DNA of 64,000 bases from JAUMBM01 sp964645715 (lineage in GTDB: Bacteria > Bacteroidota > Bacteroidia > Chitinophagales > Saprospiraceae). Both the position numbers and the translations under genes were made by a program. The stretch's first letter is position 1, and each line of letters starts with the position of its first letter. Shown here one piece after another: positions 59,526 through 64,000 of this stretch. The stretch covers positions 62,001 through 126,000 of the forward strand of contig CAZYAO010000001.1 in assembly GCA_964645715.1 (NCBI GenBank), in the 5' to 3' direction. The notes below the pieces were generated by a model that was given only the letters and a program-made list of their open reading frames with translations, was not told the DNA's origin and made no database searches.

Positions 59526-60662
59526 TCAGGCATGCGGCCCGGGAGTCGCGTTGGTGTCAAAAAGCGCCAACAGTGAAGCTTGTTCGTTTTCCCAGCATAG
59601 TTCTTCGGCTGCCTTCAGGCAATTGGTGTGGAGTTGCTGCCACTTTTCGGGTTGGTCAATGAGTTGCTGAATACACAGAGAAAGTGCCTGGGGTGTCAGT
59701 TCGTCCAGTAAAACAGCCGCTGGGTATTGCTGGAATAATTGCCGGTATTCGGGAAAATTCATGTTAATAGCGGGCAGTCCTGCCTGCAGGTAGTCAAAGG
59801 CTTTGTTGGCAAGACTATAGTAGTAGCTTAGGCCGGTATTTTCCAGCAGGTTAAGACCTAGCCATGCTTTTTGGCAAAAAGGCAGCAATTCGGCAGGGGG
59901 GACGAAGCCCCAGAAAATGACCCTGTCTTCGACGCCAATTTGCCTCGCCAGCATTTTTAGCTCCTTGATTATATCGCCATCCCCCACCAACCACAGTACG
60001 CAGGCAGGCAGATCACACATGGCGCGTATGGCGGTTTCAAGCCCCCGTCCCTCATTGAGCATGCCTTGGTAGAGTATTGGCAGCGGGCCTACAGGCTGCT
60101 GCCGTGCCTGTTGCGCTGTAGACAGGCGAAAAGGAAGATTGCGTACAACACCAAAAGGAATACTGTATTTTCTCGAGAGCAGGGCCGCAAGTTGTGGTCC
60201 TACCGTGTAGGCTTTGGCAACGCGTGGCAACAGGCCGGCTGCCAGCATAGCCCATATTCGTTTAATCCCGGGCCGCCGTACGACTTCAGGTGTTTCTGTA
60301 AAATACTCGTGTGCATCGTAATACAAAGGAACGCCGTGCCATCGGCTGGCAATGTAACAAGCAAGAAGAGTATCGAGGTCAACAGCATTGATGATGCCTG
60401 GTTTTTGACGCAACAGCCACCAGCACAGCTGGATATTATAGCTTATATAAAATAGTTTGCCCTTATTCCAAAGAGGCGTGAGCCGCCACTGCCGGTAGGG
60501 GCGCTCCGGCAGTGGCAGGCTGTTGCCTTTTTTACGACCCACAAGCGATACCTCAAAGCCGGCATTGGTCAGCGTATGACAGATGCGGTGCATACGCTGG
60601 TCCTGGCTGAGATCATTGGTGACAGCGCAGATAACGTGCCGGTGACGGGAGGCCGAGGGCAT
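59526..60662 (-). CDS. Glycosyltransferase family 4
   Basis: A 378-aa GT-B glycosyltransferase. The N-terminal domain carries VTNDLSQDQRMHRICHTLTNAGFEVSLVGRKKG and YYDAHEYFTETPEV; the C-terminal donor domain carries ILYQGMLNEGRGLETAIRAM, VGDGDIIKELKMLARQIGVEDRVIFWGFVPP and SLANKAFDYLQAGLPAI. It probably adds a sugar to surface polysaccharide or lipid-linked glycan, which fits the O-antigen ligase-like and chain-length genes nearby. The 5' end is 3 nt from the sorting-domain gene. Confidence 0.87.
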   Translation of the reverse strand: MPSASRHRHVICAVTNDLSQDQRMHRICHTLTNAGFEVSLVGRKKGNSLPLPERPYRQWRLTPLWNKGKLFYISYNIQLCWWLLRQKPGIINAVDLDTLLACYIASRWHGVPLYYDAHEYFTETPEVVRRPGIKRIWAMLAAGLLPRVAKAYTVGPQLAALLSRKYSIPFGVVRNLPFRLSTAQQARQQPVGPLPILYQGMLNEGRGLETAIRAMCDLPACVLWLVGDGDIIKELKMLARQIGVEDRVIFWGFVPPAELLPFCQKAWLGLNLLENTGLSYYYSLANKAFDYLQAGLPAINMNFPEYRQLFQQYPAAVLLDELTPQALSLCIQQLIDQPEKWQQLHTNCLKAAEELCWENEQASLLALFDTNATPGPHA

Positions 60663-60665
60663 GCA

Positions 60666-62159
60666 CTAGCGGATGAGGGTGACGGTGCCAACTTTTTCAA
60701 ATTGCTGGCCATTGCCCTGGGTGAGGCTTATCCGGTACAGGTATACGCCCTGCGGTAGTGGCTCACCCCGGCTTTCACCATCCCAACCCAGGTCAATATT
60801 GCTGCTTTGGAACAATACGCCCCCCCAGCGATCGAGAATTTCCATGGAGTATTCGGTTATTTGCTCGCTGGGTGTCTGTGGCTTAAATATGCGATTGATA
60901 CCTTCCGGGGCAAAAACATTGGGAACGTACAGCCTGACAGGTTGGCTCAGGCAAATGCGGTTGGACCTGAGTACACGTGGATACGTTTTGTTGTCCGGTG
61001 TGCGAAAGATGACATTGGCGCGCAGATAGTAGCAGCGGCTTTCTGTATCAGTATCATTAATTTCGTCGTCAAAAGTTAGCGTCAGGGAGTCGCCTGTAAA
61101 AATGACAAGCTCGCTGCCGTTGGGCTCAATTCTTACCAGTTCGTAGGCAACCGAAACAAGCAGGTCATGGGTATAGGCCGGCCAACGAAGTCTGTTGGTG
61201 GCCTGCTCGTCCAGGGCAGCTCCTGCGAGTGATAGTGAAGATATTCGGTTGGAGGTGACGGTGTTGTTACAGCGATCCTGTGCGGTAACCGTATAGACCA
61301 AGGTTGAACTGGTGTTGGGAGCGGGATCTGAGAAAAAATTTTGGGCCACCAGAGGGGAAGAAAGAGCAAGATTGATGGTACTGCCAGCTGGCGATAGTCG
61401 ATCAATACGTGCTGTGGTAATGGTAGCGGTAGGATCCCAAAGCCACTCCGTGCGTACACTTCCGGTGGGCTCTACATCGGCTCCCAAGCCATAGATGACC
61501 CGCAGCGGTTGGGTGATGGCCACTGTGAGGCACTGCTGACTCGATCGGGCGCGTATATTACTATTGGAGACAGCTTCTACGTAAAAACAAACGGTTTGTC
61601 CGTCATTGATTTGATCATAGGAAAAAGAGACGCTGCTGCTGCGTCCGACAGGGGTAGCCAGTCCGTTGTTGTCCACCGTAAATATTTCGTAGTAGGCAAT
61701 GCCCTGCGGCATATTGTTGTAGGGGTTCCAGCTAAGTCGTACCGATGACTCGCAGGCATTGGGTGTTGAACTAGCCAGCAACAGGGTTGTATGAGGGTCG
61801 CCTACCAGACTTTTGTTGCCGCAACGATCCAGCGCAAGTACGTAATACGTTTCGCTGGTGAGTCCGGCATTGGCGCTGAAATCTGTAAATGTGAGCGTAT
61901 TGGCTCCATACACTGTATCGATGGCTTGTGTACCGGCTGGTGCCACCCGGTTGATGATGTAAGCATATGTCTCAGGCGAAGGACTGGCTTGCCAACTGAC
62001 AACTACACCACCGCCCTCTACGCTTACCGACTGCATGGGACCTGCCAGCGGTATTCGATTGTCGAGGGTATCACTGGACAGACGAGGCTGTCCGGGACAG
62101 TTATGATCTGACTGCAGGTAGTAATACCATGTCTGCCCACTGGCAGTCGTATTGAAATA
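60666..62159 (-). CDS. Type IX-secreted fibronectin-like protein (5' end in gap)
   Basis: 498 residues of the C-terminal part are visible. Several beta-sandwich modules with FN3-like features (VSWQASPSPETYAYIINRV, SWNPYNNMPQGIAYYEIFTV, WLWDPTATITTARIDRLSP and others) precede a type B gliding-motility-type sorting domain: VPNVFAPEGINRIFKPQT, YSMEILDRWGGVLFQS, GWDGESRGEPLPQGVYLYRI. The product should be an extracellular adhesin or gliding-related protein. The start and signal peptide are lost in the N run upstream. The stop is 3 nt before the glycosyltransferase ATG. Confidence 0.85.
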   Translation of the reverse strand, partial: YFNTTASGQTWYYYLQSDHNCPGQPRLSSDTLDNRIPLAGPMQSVSVEGGGVVVSWQASPSPETYAYIINRVAPAGTQAIDTVYGANTLTFTDFSANAGLTSETYYVLALDRCGNKSLVGDPHTTLLLASSTPNACESSVRLSWNPYNNMPQGIAYYEIFTVDNNGLATPVGRSSSVSFSYDQINDGQTVCFYVEAVSNSNIRARSSQQCLTVAITQPLRVIYGLGADVEPTGSVRTEWLWDPTATITTARIDRLSPAGSTINLALSSPLVAQNFFSDPAPNTSSTLVYTVTAQDRCNNTVTSNRISSLSLAGAALDEQATNRLRWPAYTHDLLVSVAYELVRIEPNGSELVIFTGDSLTLTFDDEINDTDTESRCYYLRANVIFRTPDNKTYPRVLRSNRICLSQPVRLYVPNVFAPEGINRIFKPQTPSEQITEYSMEILDRWGGVLFQSSNIDLGWDGESRGEPLPQGVYLYRISLTQGNGQQFEKVGTVTLIR

Positions 62160-62259
62160 NNNNNNNNNNNNNNNNNNNNNNNNNNNNNNNNNNNNNNNNN
62201 NNNNNNNNNNNNNNNNNNNNNNNNNNNNNNNNNNNNNNNNNNNNNNNNNNNNNNNNNNN
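62160..62259. other. Assembly gap (100 N)
   Basis: Exactly 100 unknown bases inside a leftward, repeat-containing secreted-protein gene. Length and content are unknown. The lack of sequence means that the N-terminal part and any intervening gene cannot be described. Confidence 0.97.
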
Positions 62260-62275
62260 CTCAATGAAAACCAAG

Positions 62276-63781
62276 TTAAGGCAACCTGCCGGATGAAAGA
62301 GAGGGCGGGGACTGTTCAGACAGATTTCCTGCCTTATATCTTCTCCAGGCGATTTCCTGGTTGACAAGAATCGCCAGGTTGATGAAGAAGAAGGATCCCA
62401 CCTTATCTGTCTCTATAAGATCATTGATAATCAGAAAGGCAAAGATGACAACCAGCGAGAGCAAACTCATTATGACAAGTCGTTGTCTGTCGGGCCAATC
62501 CACCCATCTGTGATAAAGTGTTTCTCCGCGGAGCAGGGTGAAAGAAAACAATGCAATAATGATGAGCAAACCAGGCACTCCCTGTTCCACCAAAGTCATC
62601 AGAAAATAGTTGTGAATGCCCGAGTTTTCAGGATTTTCGCTCACATAAGTCCTGAAACTGGTGACCGTATGCGAACGATAGAAAGTGGTGAAATTACCGG
62701 GCCCCCAGCCTGTCAGCGGTTTGTACGGAACCATGTGTCCCCCTGCTACCCATCGATATAATCGCTCCATGGTAGATATATCTTCCATTTTGTAGGTAGC
62801 CTCAATCAGGTTATCAAATTTGCTGTGGGATATGGTCCTGTCAAAGTTAGGTGCATAGTCGAGGTAACGACTATCCGTAGCAATGTAGTACACACCAGCG
62901 CCTGCCACTAAAATACTCATTATGAGCACCCATTTCATTGCCCGGAGTCGTATGATTACGAAAGCAGCGGCTGCAATCAGCAGTGCAACATAGGCTGCCC
63001 GGGTATAGGAAAGGTATATAGCAACCAGGTAGAGAAGCAGGCAAAAAGCGAGTAGCCACCAAGTTGTAGAAAACCGCCTGTACCAGCCCATCGCTCCGGT
63101 CATCAACGGAAAAAAAAGAGCCATAATGGCGGCATAATTCACGTGATTGCGCTGGAAGGGGTGAAGCACGCGATGAACATCCGCAAAAGAAAAATTGTAA
63201 GCGGCATGCCGGATAAGGACAATGACGATAACGATGGTCATTGGCCAAAATAGTACCCAAAAGAAGCGTTTGACCGCTTTTTCATCCTGCAGAATATGAC
63301 CTGCCAACAGAAAAAAAGTAGCGATATACCAAAATTTGGCCAGGGTAAATTTGAGGGAAATGATAAAGTCGCCGGAGAAAATGGTAGCTAGCACCAGCCA
63401 ACAAAAATGAGCAGCCAATAGCAGGCTAATCGGGTGTCTGAAGAAGTCTGCCGGATATACACTGCTATGCCTTACCAAGTATGTCAGGTAGATCAACATA
63501 AGTGCAATAATCAGTGGTTCTGTGGGTATATCTGTTCCCAGACCATTTGAAAAAGTGATCTCAGTGGAAACAGGGATACAGGCAAGCAGCAGCCAGAACA
63601 ACCAGCTGAAATCAAGAACAGATACAAAGAAGAAAATCAGCAGCAGCGGAATAGCAGCCAAAAAGTACCAGCCGCTGGCTACTGCAGAATAGACAGAAGC
63701 CAAGGTCACGAAGGCCATCAGCCAGAACGATCGGGTTGCAAAATCGCTGTTGGCCCATCGGTTTATCCATCGATCAACCAT
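62276..63781 (-). CDS. O-antigen ligase/polymerase-like membrane protein (Wzy_C)
   Basis: A 501-aa polytopic protein with about a dozen hydrophobic segments and a large periplasmic loop (about residues 305-390) containing RLYRWVAGGHMVPYKPLTGWGPGNFTTFYRSHTV and NPENSGIHNYFLMTLVEQGVPGLLI, the Wzy_C-type signature (GxGxGxF, HN..L). It probably polymerises or ligates surface glycan. The start overlaps the upstream Wzz-like gene by 8 nt. It fits with the GT4 and the chain-length gene as part of a polysaccharide locus. Confidence 0.87.
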   Translation of the reverse strand: MVDRWINRWANSDFATRSFWLMAFVTLASVYSAVASGWYFLAAIPLLLIFFFVSVLDFSWLFWLLLACIPVSTEITFSNGLGTDIPTEPLIIALMLIYLTYLVRHSSVYPADFFRHPISLLLAAHFCWLVLATIFSGDFIISLKFTLAKFWYIATFFLLAGHILQDEKAVKRFFWVLFWPMTIVIVIVLIRHAAYNFSFADVHRVLHPFQRNHVNYAAIMALFFPLMTGAMGWYRRFSTTWWLLAFCLLLYLVAIYLSYTRAAYVALLIAAAAFVIIRLRAMKWVLIMSILVAGAGVYYIATDSRYLDYAPNFDRTISHSKFDNLIEATYKMEDISTMERLYRWVAGGHMVPYKPLTGWGPGNFTTFYRSHTVTSFRTYVSENPENSGIHNYFLMTLVEQGVPGLLIIIALFSFTLLRGETLYHRWVDWPDRQRLVIMSLLSLVVIFAFLIINDLIETDKVGSFFFINLAILVNQEIAWRRYKAGNLSEQSPPSLSSGRLP

Positions 63782-64000
63782 GGTAAATTTCTCGCCAGTT
63801 GACGTCCCGCGAAGATTCTAATAACAATACAGTGGCTATCGCCAGTATAAGCGTAATGAAGACAGCAGCAAGGACAATAAATGAACGCTGAGGCCTCGAC
63901 TTTACAATAGCTACCTGCGGCTCCTCTACAATGAGGATGGCAGGGAGGGCTGATTCGAGGATTGATTCGTACTGGTTTCTCTTGGCTTGTTGGTCGCTGA
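63774..64000 (-). CDS. C-terminal end of a Wzz-type chain-length determinant protein (partial)
   Basis: Reading the minus strand from the window edge gives 74 residues: QYESILESALPAILIVEEPQVAIVKSRPQRS, then the transmembrane helix FIVLAAVFITLILAIATVLLLES and a short tail SRDVNWREIYHG before the stop. The VEEP-VAIVKSRPQRS juxtamembrane segment (proline-rich region before the last helix) is typical of Wzz/GumC-type polysaccharide co-polymerases. It overlaps the start of the O-antigen ligase-like gene by 8 nt. The N-terminal part lies outside the window. Confidence 0.75.
   Translation of the reverse strand, partial: SDQQAKRNQYESILESALPAILIVEEPQVAIVKSRPQRSFIVLAAVFITLILAIATVLLLESSRDVNWREIYHG

Noticed and set aside
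1..64000. CRISPR arrays, insertion sequences, prophage or rRNA genes
   Set aside because: I looked for regularly spaced repeats, transposase or phage-type proteins and rRNA-like sequence and found none.

Overview
The window looks like a piece of a Bacteroidota chromosome, most likely from the Saprospiria/Lewinellaceae side. This is inferred from gene content, since no search was possible. The pointers are type IX secretion sorting domains (C-termini of the genes at 5859 and 60666), promoters of the form TTG-N19/20-TANNTTTG (clearest at 5812-5842, 16981-17011 and 44845-44874), a large subunit of carbamoyl-phosphate synthase without the usual C-terminal regulatory domain, a bacterial geranylgeranylglyceryl-phosphate synthase, the mevalonate-pathway gene mvaD, and a Bacteroidota-type cysteate/serine acyltransferase homologue. 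Two runs of exactly 100 N (10714-10813 and 62160-62259) are scaffold gaps; each interrupts a large secreted protein.

Layout. 0-5.6 kb: topoisomerase IV subunit A, a BtpA-family protein, a lone MoxR-type ATPase and a GNAT acetyltransferase. 5.7-10.7 kb: initiator tRNA with its own promoter and terminator, a secreted zinc carboxypeptidase, and a secreted protein with a lysyl-oxidase-like copper motif. 10.8-16.9 kb: a universal stress protein and a five-gene leftward operon (LolA-like protein, two FtsX-type permeases, ATPase, beta-barrel). 17-21.7 kb: prfA, mtaB and a divergent GH13-like protein, ending at a terminator followed by a perfect 54-nt palindrome. 21.7-28.1 kb: two TPM-domain proteins with LemA, MeaB, and an overlapping pair made of a secreted helical/barrel protein of unknown function and a leaderless subtilase. 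28.5-44.8 kb: mostly leftward metabolic genes (kynureninase, MGMT, the PLP acyltransferase, mvaD, two M1 peptidases, thrA-thrB-thrC, a MazG-like pyrophosphohydrolase, an alpha/beta hydrolase). 45-50.4 kb: an OmpA lipoprotein, then a four-gene rightward lipid cluster (PECR-like reductase, acyl-CoA ligase, aldehyde dehydrogenase, SCP2 carrier) behind a 20-bp palindrome. 50.4-64 kb: heme A synthase, a large DnaA-box-rich intergenic region, GGGP synthase, a RidA-family protein, carB, ricT-holB, and surface-polysaccharide genes.

The most important non-coding signals are two perfect parS sites (35610-35625 and 35724-35739) and, 16 kb away, a 658-bp intergenic region with three TTATNCACA boxes, several relaxed boxes and an AT-rich stretch (51492-52149). 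Together they argue that this window holds the chromosomal replication origin region. The long block of leftward genes left of the putative origin fits leading-strand orientation.

The best candidate for an undescribed system is the overlapping pair at 24950-28088: a cytoplasmic-looking subtilase with an SH3-like N-terminus and an unusual oxyanion region, co-encoded with a secreted protein of unknown family. The lysyl-oxidase-like protein and the palindrome-controlled lipid operon are also worth attention.
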